This document shows positions 52,868-63,277 of a stretch of 64,000 nt of DNA, piece by piece; within the stretch, counting starts at the first letter, position 1, and every line of letters starts with the position of its first letter. The translations under genes and the position numbers were made by a program. The notes below the pieces were generated by a model. That model saw nothing but the letters and a program-made list of their open reading frames with translations, made no database searches and was not told the origin of the DNA. The DNA is taken from the NCBI RefSeq assembly GCF_040954645.1, contig NC_092808.1:18047383-18111382 (forward strand), read 5' to 3'. This DNA comes from Diabrotica undecimpunctata (lineage: Eukaryota; Arthropoda; Insecta; Coleoptera; Chrysomelidae).

Positions 52868-53041
52868 ATCCTGATTTCGAACTTCCTCATTCTAGAGCAG
52901 GGTCGAGATCTGACACGCCCTCTAATCCGTCTACAGCTATGTTACGACCATGTATTTTGTCGGCTAGAAATTGCAAAAAGGAAATTAGAAAATGCCAAGA
53001 AAAGTATAGTCGGATAATACAAAAATGTAAAATTTTCCTAT
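52868..53041 (+). CDS. Candidate terminal exon of an unrecognised host gene
   Basis: A good acceptor (TTCTTACTCTTATACAG) ends at 52867 and is followed by about 57 open codons: DPDFELPHSRAGSRSDTPSN, PSTAMLRPCILSARN and CKKEIRKCQEKYSRIIQKCK, then TAA and an A-rich AATAAA-like stretch (53042-53050). The composition shifts to balanced codon-like sequence exactly at the acceptor. The Ser/Arg/Pro-rich start and basic helical end fit the C-terminus of a longer protein. I recognise no family, and the upstream exons are not identified. It could also be a chance open frame. Confidence 0.35.
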
Positions 53042-53043
53042 AA

Positions 53044-54082
53044 AATAAAACAATGTGCAGTTTTCGGGACTTAATTCGAAAGTTTTCACTTCCTGTTACG
53101 AAAAAACAAGAAAAAACAAATTATGTAGATCAGTGTCATAATAATATATAGGTAGAGCATAAATATATTTATATTCTTTCTACTATGAGCATAAATTAGC
53201 TACGAGAAGCAGTATATTAGTTCAAAATACTAGTATTTTGTTCTACCTGTATACTAGTCTCTGTGGAACGACAAGGATTCTCTTGCTTCCTCCTGACCAG
53301 TAGTATACAGAGAAAAAAATACTCCAAACTATCCAAAAATCATAAGTGATTGTGAAATATCCAGTACACACCTAAATATGTTTAAAATGTACTCATTTGC
53401 TAACAATAATATATGTGAGAAAAAGTTAACTCTATAAATTCTCACCCGTGGACATGGAAGTTATTTTATGGCATCGTTGACTCACCCTGTATGTTCTTTT
53501 GAAGATATTGTTTAAGATATGATAATTTCGGTACCTAATTTAGTTGTAATATAAATTAAAATTTTTTACGATCATAACCAAGGTAGAGTTAAGTGAATTT
53601 ATAGTTTATTTCATATAATATGTTAAATTTTTAATGATAATTTCTTCATCTGTTAGATTTTAAAACGAAAAATCGACTTGGATTAACTCATTCGCAAAAG
53701 TTAGAAAAAAAGAACGTAATTTTTCTCATAATTTTTAATACAAAAAATACAGTTTATCCGATCCCCTTTTTTAAAAGAAAAATAGTGTTAAAAATGGACA
53801 TTCTAAAAAAGATTTTTATAAAATATTTTTGTGAGAAAAATTACTAGATTGAAGTTTCATTTCAATGAAGTGTCCTTTTGTTTATTTTTAATGATTAGTA
53901 TAGGAGTGATAGTAACTATAAAAAAAGGAAAAAAAATATTAAATTTTTGTCTATTTTCAAATTTATTGTACTATGTACTCTATATTTTATTTACTTAATA
54001 AATTATTTGTGTGACTTATACTTCTTGTGTTTTCCAATTGCCTCAAAGCTCAATCCCTATTAAACTAAATAGTAAAAGTATA
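53044..54082. other. AT-rich stretch, nothing recognised
   Basis: Long A/T runs and no frames with signature. Confidence 0.45.
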
Positions 54083-54350
54083 CAGTAGGGCCTCGCTAAT
54101 CCAGACTCCTTGTTCGGTGATCACTGTAATCCGACCGAGCAATGGGGTTCACGCGCGGGTGTAAGTTCGTCAGTCTTTTGTTTATCGTCTTTCGTGTTGA
54201 TACAGTGTCAATTTAGCGCACTCGCTAGCATCATGGCGCCGCCACGTTAAACATTCAACATTAACAATAAAAGATAAATTGCAGGTAATAGAAATGTTAG
54301 ATAAGGTGGCAGCTACCCTATCATTGCTATAGAGGGTTCCACGTTAAGAA
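54083..54350 (+). mobile_element. Tigger-like element, 5' end
   Basis: TA is followed by CAGTAGGGCCTCGCTAATCC, a Tigger-type terminus. At 54233 an ATG begins MAPPR, then a stop; in shifted frames TFNINNK and KDKLQVIEMLDK follow. This is the CENP-B-type N-terminal helix-turn-helix of Tigger transposases. Nothing further of the gene is seen, and the right end is not found. Confidence 0.6.
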
Positions 54351-54903
54351 AATAACATCGCGGAGATAGGCCCATGTATTTCTTATGGACGATAGAAGCG
54401 CGGCGATGCCACGACGAACACAAGCACGTTCGGATTTGTATTTTCGTTTCCACAGACATGGATTAAAATTAATGTTTTTTAACGTAATTGACCAAAAGTG
54501 TCCATTCGAAACAAGAGATGAAAAGTAGGGAAAATGATTTTAATTAAATAAATAGTATTTACAAAAGATCATTTTATTTTATATTATTTTAATTATAGTA
54601 ATTACAGTTTATTGGTTTTTCGGTGAGAATACCATATGCCATGAATCATGGAAATCAGTAGAAACTATAGCTTAATCATGCATTTTGCCGGCTATTAAAG
54701 ATGAGCAATTAAACGGACCGCTTTGTGTAGCGCGGTTGTCCAGCTATCCGTTGGAATGCATATATCTCATTACTAATTGCAACTTAAAATAATACGGTGT
54801 GCGTATGTCAGCGATTTTATATCGTTTCTGACTACATAATGATAATAAGGCTTTGTGGTTCTTTAGTAGTTATTCTGACTTTACAGTTAATTGTTAATTG
54901 AAA
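54351..54903. other. Unassigned stretch
   Basis: GC-richer segments at 54350-54440 and 54700-54770 look like repeat DNA, but I could not pair them with anything in the window. Confidence 0.35.
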
Positions 54904-55398
54904 ATGGAAATTCAAAAATTAAGCCAAAGGAATATCTTGGACATCCGTGCAAAACAAATTGTTTTAAATGTATTTAATTTTCATCTAAATTTAAGAAGTG
55001 GTGAAAGTGTTAGAAGTGCTATGACGTAAGTAAGTTTTAGTACTATTTCTAACATACGCAAAGCTGCGGAAGGAGGACTAAGGCCAATTAAAAAAACAAG
55101 AAAACGTGCCAAAAGTAGAGTGAAAAGCAGAAAGTTCACTTACGATGCAGTAGTTCATACGCGGCTACATCGTGTATAGTTTTTTTTTTAATTTACCGCC
55201 GACATTGAACAAAGTTTTTATACTGGTTAAAAAAGACAAAGATTTAGCAAACATGTCAAGGACAACAATGTGGAGAATACTCCATGAAATGAACTTTGTT
55301 TTTTGCAAACGAGGAGTAAAGTCAAGCATGATTGAACGGCCCGATATTCTAAAATGGAGGCATCAGTATTTGCGTGAAATAAAAAAATTTTGTTCTTA
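54904..55398 (+). mobile_element. IS630/Tc1-related transposase, N-terminal part
   Basis: The ATG at 54904 begins MEIQKLSQRNILDIRAKQIV, then RSGESVRSAMT, a stop, KAAEGGLRPIKKTRKRAKSR and, after a frameshift near 55180, FILVKKDKDLANMSRTTMWR, LHEMNFVFCKRGVKSSMIER and WRHQYLREIKKF. This is the DNA-binding half of a DDE transposase family frequent in insects; the catalytic half follows the YLREIKK segment and is missing here. A matching catalytic half of the same type lies at 63278-63735, but as a separate copy. Confidence 0.65.
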
Positions 55399-55834
55399 AG
55401 GATACACCGTCGTTTTTGTCATTTGTATACAATGAACGGTAAACTTCAGGTATATAACACTTTATGGAAAGGAAAACTATTTTACACACAACAATAATAT
55501 ATTAATCTTGGTTAAATATAAGAAACATTTGAGTATTTACTGATTTAAAATTTAAAAAATGTTAAAACTGCTCTCCTGAAAAAGTAAGAAAATGGACATA
55601 GTGTCCTTGTCCTTTACCTCCGGGGTACAGATATAGAGCTGCCTACTTTTTGCGCCAGTGTCTTCAAATGACAGGATGTCTAAATGATGCAGTATACTAC
55701 AACATAAGTTCTAATAGGTATACCTCTATTTTCTCCAAGTGTGCCATGGAAATCTGACATTTATTGATTGTTATGACGATAAATCAACAATAATTAGAGT
55801 TTTAAAACCTTGTTATTTGTAAAATCAAATCAAA
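55399..55834. other. Spacer before the mariner-like gene
   Basis: No signature. It probably holds the left flank of the mariner-like element that follows, but I could not place its terminal repeat. Confidence 0.35.
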
Positions 55835-56889
55835 ATGTACTCAAATGTTGAATACACTGACATGTTATTAACCTTAGGCGAATGTTTAGGATGTTCTAGT
55901 GCAGCTGTGACACGTTATGCAGAAAAGTTTCCTAGAAGAAACTTACCTTACCTTACCTTAGTAAAAAAACATTTAGAGCCGTTGAACGACGTTGTCGAGA
56001 AACTGGGAATGTGAGACCAAATAAAATAAATTCTGGTAGACCAAGAACAACAAGAACAATTAATAAAGAAAATAATATTTTAAATTTACTTGATCAAGAT
56101 CCAACAGTTAGCGTAAGGAATATAGAAAGACAAACAAATACTTCTTCTTCAAGTACTTAGCGGATACTGAAAGAACAGCAATTACATCCTTATCATTACA
56201 GACAAGTCCAAGAGCTCTTGCCAGGTGATCTACCGGTTAGAGTGGATTCTTGTGAAACATTGCAACAAAGGACAGCCCACAATCCAAATTTTTTAAAATG
56301 CATTCTTTTTACGGACGAGGCCACCTTTACGCGACAAGGTATGTTTAACTCCCATAATGCACACTACTCATGTGATGAGAATCCACCAGTCAAAAGGGTA
56401 TCACATTGCCAACACTCATTTAAAGTTAATGTTTGGGCAGCAACTTTAGGTAACAAATTAATAGGTTATCATATTCTACCTGGAAATTTAAATGGTGATA
56501 TGTATCTTGATTTTTTAAACAATTCCTTATTCGAGATATTAGAAGATTTAACGCTAAACGAGCGAAGATCTTTATTTTTTATGCACGATGGAGCTCCACC
56601 ACACTTTGATAGAAGGTGTCGTAATTGGTTGAGTAACCATTTTCCGAATCGATGGATTGGTAGAGGTGCAGAAGCTCCGATTCATTGGCCTCCTCGGTCA
56701 TGCGATTTTAACCCTTCGGACTACGCAGTTTGGTCGTATATTAAGGAAAAAGTCTATGATACAGAGGTAAATTCACGCCAAGAATTGGAAGAAAGAATTC
56801 AACGTCAATTTAATGACATCATAGCTGATCCCCTACCGTTTAGAAGGTTAATAAACTATTTTATACCAGCATCAATTATTACTTCATAA
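55835..56889 (+). pseudogene. Tc1/mariner-superfamily transposase, nearly complete
   Basis: The ATG at 55835 begins MYSNVEYTDMLLTLGECLGC. The frame shifts near 55950 at a CTTAC-repeat, continues through KTFRAVERRCRETGNVRPNK and SGRPRTTRTIN (AT-hook-like GRP), and has one TAG at 56158. From 56161 it is open to 56889: FLKCILFTDEATFTRQGMFN, FKVNVWAATLGNKLIGYHIL, LFFMHDGAPPHFDRR and RSCDFNPSDYAVWSYIKEKV. The acids in TDEATF, HDGAPP and DFNPSD are the expected DDE/D triad. About 350 residues in all, with two lesions. Two more derived copies are at 60393-60960 and 61375-61704. Confidence 0.85.
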
Positions 56890-56947
56890 TTTTCAAATCA
56901 AAATATTCCGAAAACGGTACACAGTATCGAGTTTTACTCTTAAAAAA

Positions 56948-57013
56948 TTTTAAGAGTATAATTATTAATCAAAATTTAATTTTAAATTTTGATTAATAAT
57001 TATACTCTTAAAA
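56948..57013. repeat. Perfect palindrome, 32-bp arms, 2-nt centre
   Basis: Left arm TTTTAAGAGTATAATTATTA and onward. The right arm is its exact complement through TAATAATTATACTCTTAAAA. The centre is TT at 56980-56981. It lies 59 nt after the transposase stop codon. Confidence 0.93.
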
Positions 57014-57390
57014 AAGTTATATTGACTAATACTTAGTACGATCCGTGTAACTAGCGCCCTCTATGAGAATCAGATATAAAAACAAATTCATGGGATGTAT
57101 CAGCTTCCAAAAACATATTCGTATAAAATTTCATTACAATGTTGCCAGTAGTTTCGGCAAAATCGTAAAAAATGCGTAATTTTTTTTCTTCAACGCCCTG
57201 TATTTTGAAAACGGATGGCGTTACAAAAATTTTTTACTAAGCAAACCCCAATTATTTTTCAGTTTTTTACCTACCCTAGAGACGGGGTTACCTTTTTTTG
57301 AAACACCCTGTATAAATATAGAATTACGTCTAATGTATCATTAGAAGGTATTTCAAATAAAAATTTTAATAAAACTTCATCCTATTCTCA
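57014..57390. other. 3' flank of the mariner-like gene
   Basis: It ends at about 57312 with GAAACACCCTGTA, which inverted reads TACAGGGTGTTTC, a common terminus of insect mariner-like elements. The preceding 130 bp (ACGCCCTGTATTTTG, ACGGGGTTACC) looks like subterminal sequence. I could not find the matching left end. Confidence 0.45.
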
Positions 57391-58177
57391 TGCTAGACTT
57401 TAATCTTCTTTTCCAACCTCTAACACTAATTCCATGGCTGTATTATAAAAATTGTCCATGGGCTTCTCTTCTATGTAAAGAAGAAAAGGGAAGAATTCTG
57501 ATTGAAATACAAAAAAAAATGTACTGACTGATAGGACGAAATTGTCCGCTGTTTCTACATAATACATTATTATTATACAAGCAAATAGTGAAACAATAGT
57601 ATTGTTATAAAAACGGTTATAAACATTTAGAAGGAAAATGCCACAAATCAACAGAAAATATTTTTATTCAAACAAAAAATGAAATTAAATAATAGGTACT
57701 TACTTCGCCAATTGTCGACTTTTTCGTGGGGCACATAAACATCTTCGTGAACTACCCATTGTAAAAACTATGAACACTCTGGTTTGTCAATAGTCTGAAT
57801 CTGAATACACATTGTTCATTTAATAAGCACTAAATTCTCGTTTTCGTTTCAACATTATTTATGACCCTACCGAGAGAGTGTAGGGTATATACCTGGTAGC
57901 TAGATATCGACAACAAAGACAGAAAACTATTAGTAGAGCTTCGAGCTTTTTAAAAAAGTTTAAACAAAATAGCTGCTTTGTGTTATACTTTATATTAAAA
58001 GTAAAAACAGATTCGGAAAGTGCGAAAAATTCTATAGTGACGTAACTTTTTAAATTTTTTTTAATGAATTTTATACAAAAATAAATTTTTTTTTAAATAT
58101 TGTTTAAAACAATTTATTAATTTATATTATAAAGAGTTAGTGCACTAGAATTTTTAAGATCTATCATAAAAAAAAAC
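57391..58177 (-). other. Unassigned stretch with a possible small two-exon gene
   Basis: On the - strand an ATG at 57762 begins MGSSRRCLCAPRKSRQLAK and meets a GTAAGT donor near 57706. Downstream, after an acceptor near 57497, FFPFLLYIEEKPMDNFYNTA and MELVLEVGKED end at a stop at 57400. The second piece faintly resembles a BESS/MADF-type C-terminus. Both pieces are short and I do not claim a gene. 57840-58177 is AT-rich. Confidence 0.2.
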
Positions 58178-58630
58178 GGGTGTGGCAGTCCAGTGGGACT
58201 GCCGGTGGAAGTTACACTTCTATACACGCATTCGCCGTTACAAATTTATTTGGGAGTCAATCTGCACAATCATTACATATGTAATTCTATAGGTAAGACA
58301 TAGCAGAAAGAGAAACAGAATTAATAACAACTTACTAACAATGAAGGATTGAATCAATATTTTGATGAAAATGTATATTTTTATTTTCATATATGTATGA
58401 AAGGAGTTGAATGCAAAAATTTTTTTACACATACTCTGCAGTAAAATTCATTGTTTATTTTGTTATTAATATAATAATACAATACAAATTAAACTGCAAT
58501 ATTCATAAGTATTTAAAAATGACAATAATATACATAAATAAATACACTACAATACAGTGCAACATAATTCCATATAATAATACAATACAAATTAAAATGC
58601 AATATCCATAAGTATTTAAAAAATAAAAAT

Positions 58631-58637
58631 AAAAAAA
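58631..58637 (-). terminator. RNA polymerase III T-run after tRNA-Asp copy B
   Basis: Seven T on the - strand begin four bases after the tRNA 3' end, as in copy A. Confidence 0.6.
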
Positions 58638-58640
58638 GTC

Positions 58641-58712
58641 CTCCCCGACTGGGAATCGAACCCCGGTCTCCCGCGTGACAGGCGGAGATACTGACTACTA
58701 TACTACCGAGGA
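58641..58712 (-). tRNA. tRNA-Asp (GTC), second element-borne copy
   Basis: 72 nt, anticodon GTC, same cloverleaf as 10520-10591. It shares with that copy the GTAGT D-loop and the G-A mismatch in the T stem (CGGGG against CCCAG). It differs in the anticodon stem, which reads TCCGC-CTGTCAC-GCGGG, moving the wobble pair to the stem base. The shared unusual bases show both descend from one captured tRNA gene rather than from two ordinary tRNA genes. Confidence 0.85.
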
Positions 58713-59071
58713 CATGACACAAAGATATTTCAAAATTGACAGTTCTGGATCATACAGTGATTTATTGAGATTATTATTTTGAAATACAAAAGACCAATAT
58801 AATTATGAACATTTAATAAATAATACAAAACATATCATATAAATAATAATATTAATAAATATTTTATTATATGTATAATATTATATGTATATATATCTTT
58901 ATATAATATTAAATTATATATACAAAAGGAACATTTTTATATTCGGGAGAGGAAGAGAGAGAAAATATATCTTCTGTCTCTCTCTTACTCATTATCTTAC
59001 ATATGTAATGATTTCACAGATTCACTCCCATACAAATTTCCAACGTGGAGCGCGCGTATAGAAGTATAACT

Positions 59072-59392
59072 TAAAAAAAAATTATCTCAATATCTGCCAT
59101 AGTTTTCGCGTTATTTTATTTAAACTTTTACATTGGAATTTAGCTACGCCCAGAATAGCGGGGAACGGCCGTAAGATGGCCATGCTTTGGTAAGTTATTC
59201 AACGTGGAAGAAGAAACACTGCTCTGTTTACTATCCTTTGGTTTGATATATAGTGTACATAAAGTTCGAGTTTTACTTAAAAATAAAGATCGAGTACATA
59301 TTAATTTGTTAAATATATTGTTACTTCAAGTGACTTTGATTAAAAATTAATAAAAATAATCTCCAATAAAAATTACAAAAAATACAGCTTAA
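59072..59392. other. 3' flank of the terminal exon
   Basis: Would include the 3' UTR of the - strand gene. A GC-richer segment at 59145-59210 is unassigned. Confidence 0.4.
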
Positions 59393-60168
59393 TTAACTTT
59401 CTACTACCATATTGCTTGTACATTTTGGACAGTTGAGTGACGGTTGATTTAGTAAAGCATGTTTACTGCGCTGGAACACCTCTGTACACTGCATACATTG
59501 ATAAGACAAATTCTTATTATCAGTCTTTGATTGTAAATTGGCAACCCCGGTAATTTTCTTAACACTATTATAAAATGTTTCACTTTCTTCCGGATCTAGT
59601 ATATAAATTCTTTGTTTTCTATCTCGCCTAAGAGTATCAAATTCTAACTTAAAACCGTTTTCTTTGTCTTCACATTTTTCGCACGACAAAATCGTGTTGA
59701 TATGCCACCGCGCCTTTTCTTTGCTTGTAATGACATCACGTTCTGATATGTGGGATTCGGTCACTATTACAAACACTTCGCTATTATCTGCTGTATTGGT
59801 CGCTAGAAACATGCAATCTTCCCCTCCTGAAAAAATATCTTCGCCATCAGACACGTCCGATATTTCATCTTCTGGGGAACCATTACTGAACACACTATGT
59901 TCAGTGTCAGCTACAGGTTCATCCTCGGCTGTGCAAAACGTTTCGTTATTAGATGTTGCTTCGGTGACACACGACACATTTGCCGTATTAAAACCACTGG
60001 TCAGTGTGGTGTCTACTGGATTGTTTGTTTGGACTTTAACAAAGCCGGTTTCGATCGGAGTGGATGATAGTACAGCAGTTTTTTCAAAACCCAATACGTC
60101 TTGCACAATTAGGCCAGAATGTCTATAAAGCCAAGATTCTCCATATTCTTGTCTCAGTTGTTCGACCT
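59393..60168 (-). CDS. 3'-terminal exon of an unrecognised host gene
   Basis: The acceptor TAATGTTTTAG ends just before 60168. The exon is open for 258 codons to TAA at 59393. It begins VEQLRQEYGESWLYRHSGLI and VQDVLGFEKTAVLSSTPIET. A long acidic Ser/Thr/Asn-rich stretch follows (VSDGEDIFSGGED), then a compact domain with VFVIVTESHISERDVITSKE, WHINTILSCE and LRRDRKQRIYILDPEESETF that reads like alternating beta-strands of a PH-like fold (inference). Last comes a zinc-binding tail with two CxxC pairs (YQCMQC and NCPKC). No stop, normal codon use and a clean acceptor mark it as a real host exon, unlike the decayed elements around it. I do not recognise the family. Upstream exons must lie at higher coordinates, but I found none up to 64000. 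Confidence 0.75.
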
Positions 60169-60272
60169 AAAACATTATTTGCACAATTATTAACTGCTTT
60201 GATTATATATTTTAATATTTAATAGTTTTGGGAAAAATATCACATAAAATTGTTAATAAATCTTTTTTCCTA
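60169..60272. other. Intron sequence upstream of the terminal exon
   Basis: Short AT-rich stretch. If the exon call is right, everything from 60169 on is intron of that gene. Confidence 0.4.
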
Positions 60273-61292
60273 GTATGTAATAAATTCGATATTTCTTAAA
60301 TGAAAAGCACGACGTCATTGGCTCTTTTTTAAATGTAACACCCTGTATTTTATGGAAACGATGCGGACACTTAAATCCTTACTTTTGAAGACGATGATCC
60401 AGATAAACGAATGCAATTTTGCGAAACAATGATGGATAACTGCCACCGAAACCCTCTCTTGGTTCAAAATATTATTTTTTCTGATGAGGCTACATTCACA
60501 TTACTACTTTTTCGAAGGTAATTTAAACGGGCCAGCATACCTTCAGTTTTTAAGTGGGTATCTCGTACCTACTTTAGTTAATTTATTCCCCAGTAGAATT
60601 ATTCCTGGAGGTTTTGATGAAAGTTTATGGTTTCAACAGGATGGTGCGCCTCCGCATTATGCTGTAGATGTTCAAATGTACCTAATCGAAATTTTTCCGA
60701 ATAGGTGGATTGGAAGACGTGGACATATTGAATGGCCAGCGAGGTCGCCAGATCTCAATCCTTTGGATTATTTTACGTGGGGTCATTTGAAGAATGTTGT
60801 TTACGAAACCTGCAAATATTGAAGACTTAAAAACAAGAAGTCGTAAAGAAATAAACAATATTTCTCAAGAAACCATAAACAAGGTTCTACAAGTATTTGT
60901 ACAACGTTTGGGTTACTGTCAAATACAAGGGCTACAATTCGAACATTTAAGATAAAGCCATGTATTAATTACTGGATTACTTTCAAATTATTTATTATAA
61001 TTTATTTATAATTTATTAATATTAGAAATCAATAACAATTAATTTTCTAAGCGTATATCTTTCAAATTATATCCGTTTTTATCGACCTAAAAATATCCTA
61101 AAATACAGGTTGTTACATTTAAAAAAAAGAGCCGATGACGTCTTCACCTTAATGTATATCACCTTGTATAATGAAATTTTATTGTAAAATGTAGAACATT
61201 AAACTTAAAATCGGCAGGTTTTAGATTTTTGTCAAAAGGCTTTTCATTTAGGAAATATCGAATTTATTCCATACTTTACGGACACACTGTAT
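60273..61292 (+). mobile_element. Mariner-like element with internally deleted transposase
   Basis: Inverted flanks: AATAAATTCGATATTTC and ATGAAAAGC (60277-60310) recur inverted at 61242-61270. GACGTCATTGGCTCTTTTTT (60311) through AACACCCTGTATTTT recurs inverted at 61095-61142. The right end, inverted, reads TACAGTGTGTCCGTAAAGTA. Inside, 60393-60960 (+) gives DDPDKRMQFCETMMDNCHRN, QNIIFSDEATFT, then directly FFEGNLNGPAYLQFLSGYL, WFQQDGAPPHYAVDVQMYLI and ARSPDLNPLDYFTWGHLKNV. The segment between DEATF and EGNLNG and the whole N-terminus are missing. It is of the same superfamily as 55835-56889. Confidence 0.75.
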
Positions 61293-61712
61293 AATAAGAT
61301 CCTCAAATTGAGATCTCGTCACTTCTTAGCAATAAGCCAAGCTTTGTTTAAATTCACTTTTAAAGTGTTTCAGGTCAATGGCATGTACGAATTATTTCTT
61401 TCAGTTCGTCGATATTATTGGGTAGAGTCACATATACTATTAGTTTAATATATCCCCATAAAAATGAATCAAGCGGAGTGGGGCCTGGCGACTTAGCTGG
61501 CCATTTTATGAAGCATCTACTCCTAAATGATAGATTTGGAAATATTTCGTTCAAATAATTACGAACGGTCACATCATAATGGGGAGTAGCTCCGTCTTGT
61601 TGATACCACAAAGCTTCTACTGGGATGCTCGGGTTGTTATCAGTTGGAAATAGCGCGATTAATTGACTTATTGCCAAGAGGTGAGGAGATCTCAATTTGA
61701 ACATCTTATTTA
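61293..61712 (-). mobile_element. Mariner-derived MITE, about 420 bp
   Basis: AATAAGATCCTCAAATTGAG (61294) recurs inverted near 61690 (CTCAATTTGAACATCTTATT), with about 43 bp of terminal similarity including GATCTC and CACTTCTTAGCAATAA or CACCTCTTGGCAATAA. Inside, 61704-61375 (-) encodes a transposase C-terminal piece: LWYQQDGATPHYDVTVRNYL, KWPAKSPGPTPLDSFLWGYI. In the usual DLNPLDF motif the first Asp is now Gly. Only this piece remains between the ends. Confidence 0.75.
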
Positions 61713-62065
61713 AACTATTTTTTTTTCAATTTTTGTATAAAAATCCTTTATAAAAGGTATATAATTAAAAAAAAAACCTTTCGGGCTACATCACAATACA
61801 ACCTTTCGGGCTACATCACAATAGAACCTTTCGGACGTACTAGTCCATCATCGATGCATTCACCATGTGTACATGCGATAAGCCATTAAATATGTGGGAA
61901 AAAATTTGTTATTTATTGCATTCTTGTTTAAAAGTTGATGGGATGGTAAAGTTTTTAATAGATACCCTGCATGGCAACGTAAGACTCCCAATAGGGTTGC
62001 TGAGCCTTTGACGATGTCTCTGTATGGGCTCTAGGGGGCAACTAGAGTTACCTATTGAATTTGAA
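61713..62065. other. Short stretch with a 25-bp tandem repeat
   Basis: The repeat is listed separately. The remainder shows no signature. Confidence 0.4.
61775..61834. repeat. Tandem repeat, 25-bp unit, about 2.4 copies
   Basis: AACCTTTCGGGCTACATCAC plus AATAC or AATAG starts at 61775, 61800 and 61825. The third copy diverges after AACCTTTCGG. Confidence 0.85.
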
Positions 62066-62323
62066 TTAAGGGTATGGTCTCATTTTGCCAGACAAGAAGT
62101 AAAAGTTTATGCAGTGCTTGCAGCAGGGTGCCACCATTCTTGTAGAGCTCACTACAGATTTGATCAGTTCCTGGCGCTTTGTATGCTTATTGTTTTTAAG
62201 CTTTTTAATGGCTCGGGCAACCTTTTCGATGGTAAGTGGTCTTTCCTTTGGGTTAAATAGATTCCAATCATTTCCACAAGGTTTGCGACTGGCGCATATC
62301 GTGGTTATTGATACAAGGTACAC
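62066..62323 (-). mobile_element. LINE fragment, start of the reverse transcriptase region
   Basis: The - strand reads NLFNPKERPLTIEKVARAIK and KLKNNKHTKRQELIKSVVSS, then HCINFYFLSGKMRPYP. E-V--AI-KLKN-KA-G-D-I and the later W--GKMP-DW are the linker just before reverse transcriptase motif 1 in insect LINEs. Short and degenerate. Confidence 0.6.
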
Positions 62324-63277
62324 CTTGAAGTGATTCCAGCAAAAAAAATAGACTCCTATGGAAAATGTCCGTTATGGTCTGATTTTCGACATATCCCACC
62401 TGGACTATCTGCACTTATAATTCTTGTAGCACTCAGATTTTAAGGATTAGAACTAGAATTAGAGTAGATTAAGGAACAGGGTTACCTGAAAAAACGCATC
62501 AATTCAGCCAAAATATTGATTACCTCAGGGAACTTATTACATGATAAGAGCTTGGAACTACAAAACAATTCCTTAAGTAACTGGCGACGCAAAACACACT
62601 GGCTTCGTTATGGCTGCCACGGCATAAAGGAATTATTGTTAGTGAGATTGGTGAAGGCATACGACACAAAACTACTCCTTTTAAAGCTACAATCTAGGCA
62701 GTTGGACTATAGATTCAGAGCTAATCAATTATATATTATTTTTTTATCTTTTCTACATATATTTGTGTCATCTATATTGTTCGTGTACAATGTAGGATTT
62801 AAAATTCAAATTGATACGTATTTTTTTACTAACAATAATTTTGTATTTACTACAAGCGACAATAACAATAAAGTCAAACAACGAATTAAGTCAATACTAG
62901 TTTGTGATCACGTTCACGCTATTTATTATAGATAAGAATTTTTATTGTATTCGATTTATCATTGAGGATAATGAAACATTGTATTTAGCATATAATAATA
63001 GATTTATTTCTAACTGACGCATCATTAAAAATATCTATTTAAAATATTCTCTGTTTCTTTTTAAATAAATTTCACAGAAAATAATGTCACGAAATCCTAC
63101 ACAATGGTATATAGAGATACATTATATAACTTTAGGCACTATGAGAGCAATTAAAAATGAATTGAATATTGTTTAAAAGTTTAACATATCTCATGTGAGG
63201 AAACATTTTCAAAAATAAAAATAAATTTTCCCATTTTTCTTTAAATACTTTTAACGAACATTAAAGTAATCCTTTCA
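62324..63277. other. Stretch without a recognised gene
   Basis: 62516-62935 (+) is open for 139 codons, but its second half is AT-driven and I recognise no motif. 62940-63277 is AT-rich. The left part of the IS630-type element may lie here in decayed form. Confidence 0.35.

Larger units (their letters stand above)
58178..59071 (-). mobile_element. TIR element carrying tRNA-Asp, copy B (inverted)
   Basis: This is the reverse complement of 10125-11053. It starts with the GGCAGTCCAGTGGGACTGCC hairpin (58184-58203), then the terminus AGTTACACTTCTATACACGC (58210), and ends with GCGCGTATAGAAGTATAACT at 59071. Internal sequence matches copy A at high identity over most of its length, with a 35-bp deletion near 58345 and changes in the microsatellite and A-rich tracts. 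The tRNA-like sequence is at 58641-58712. Confidence 0.85.

Noticed and set aside
59664..60128. 154-codon + strand frame
   Set aside because: Antisense shadow of the well-supported - strand terminal exon.
62516..62935. 139-codon + strand frame
   Set aside because: No recognisable motif; the second half is AT-driven and hydrophobic by composition.
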